Shown in pieces: positions 21,780 through 21,808 of a DNA stretch of 21,808 nt (the first letter of the stretch is position 1; each line of letters begins with the position of its first letter). The stretch lies in the NCBI GenBank assembly GCA_009775125.1, contig VSPD01000043.1, positions 1 through 21,808 on the forward strand. The letters are read 5' to 3'. Source of the stretch: Muribaculaceae bacterium. Lineage in GTDB: Bacteria > Bacteroidota > Bacteroidia > Bacteroidales > Muribaculaceae. The position numbers and the translations under genes were made by a program. Below the pieces are notes generated by a model. It searched no databases. It had not been told where the DNA came from and worked only from the letters and a program-made list of their open reading frames with translations.

Positions 21780-21808
21780 AAAGAGTTCGGTATTGCACCG
21801 GACTCTTT
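21780..21808. terminator. Hairpin at the window end, possible terminator
   Basis: AAAGAGTTCGG (21780-21790) pairs with CCGGACTCTTT (21798-21808), with one G-T position. It ends in a T run at the window edge and is A-rich on the other side, so it may work in either direction. The sequence beyond is not visible. Confidence 0.45.

Overview
The window looks like a chromosomal segment of a gut Bacteroidales bacterium, probably Muribaculaceae-like. The evidence is GC-rich genes separated by AT-rich gaps, several promoters of the Bacteroidetes type (TTTG, about 20 nt, then TAnnTTTG), a SusC-like motif, a Bacteroidales-type OmpA protein, and a lipid operon that resembles the Bacteroides inositol-lipid locus. 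The family-level placement is inference.

Layout. Positions 1-524 have no ordinary gene. They hold a candidate leftward ~75-nt transcript with its own promoter and terminator, and a nested palindromic repeat. Positions 525-6080 encode a giant secreted alpha-2-macroglobulin (A2M)-family protein, followed by a terminator. Positions 6181-7142 hold a decayed DUF1016/YhcG-type nuclease fragment and interspersed repeats. Positions 14865 down to 7143 (minus strand) form one tightly packed ten-gene unit: ATP-grasp enzyme, PgpA-like phosphatase, GtrA-like membrane protein, canonical CDP-alcohol phosphotransferase, PAP2/Aur1-like membrane enzyme, acyltransferase, a second CDP-alcohol phosphotransferase-like protein with a shifted motif, HAD phosphatase, a secreted protein and a membrane protein with a Cys/His tail. 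A strong promoter lies just upstream of the first gene. Next come a tRNA-Leu(TAA) gene (minus), a secreted Gly/Asn/Pro repeat protein, an OmpA-family porin with promoter and terminator, a short orphan transcription unit (candidate sRNA, 17943-18010), and a secreted GH20 beta-hexosaminidase. The right end is accessory DNA: a Phd/RelE-type toxin-antitoxin pair lying between two identical 43-bp hairpin repeats, a 331-bp MITE-like palindromic element, and a possible IS3-type insertion-sequence end.

How the genes work together. The operon reads as envelope lipid assembly. PgpA + GtrA + CDP-alcohol phosphotransferase + Aur1-like PAP2 is the combination expected for making phosphatidylinositol and moving the inositol-phosphate head group to a ceramide. 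The acyltransferase, second CDP-alcohol protein and HAD phosphatase would extend or modify such lipids. A myo-inositol-phosphate synthase gene, which I recall as part of the Bacteroides version, is not in the window. The A2M protein, OmpA, GH20 and repeat protein are separate envelope or secreted functions. The most interesting leads are the inositol-lipid-like operon with its ATP-grasp first gene and motif-variant CDP-alcohol protein, the SusC-like segment inside the A2M protein, two compact candidate small RNAs, and the repeat-bracketed toxin-antitoxin module.
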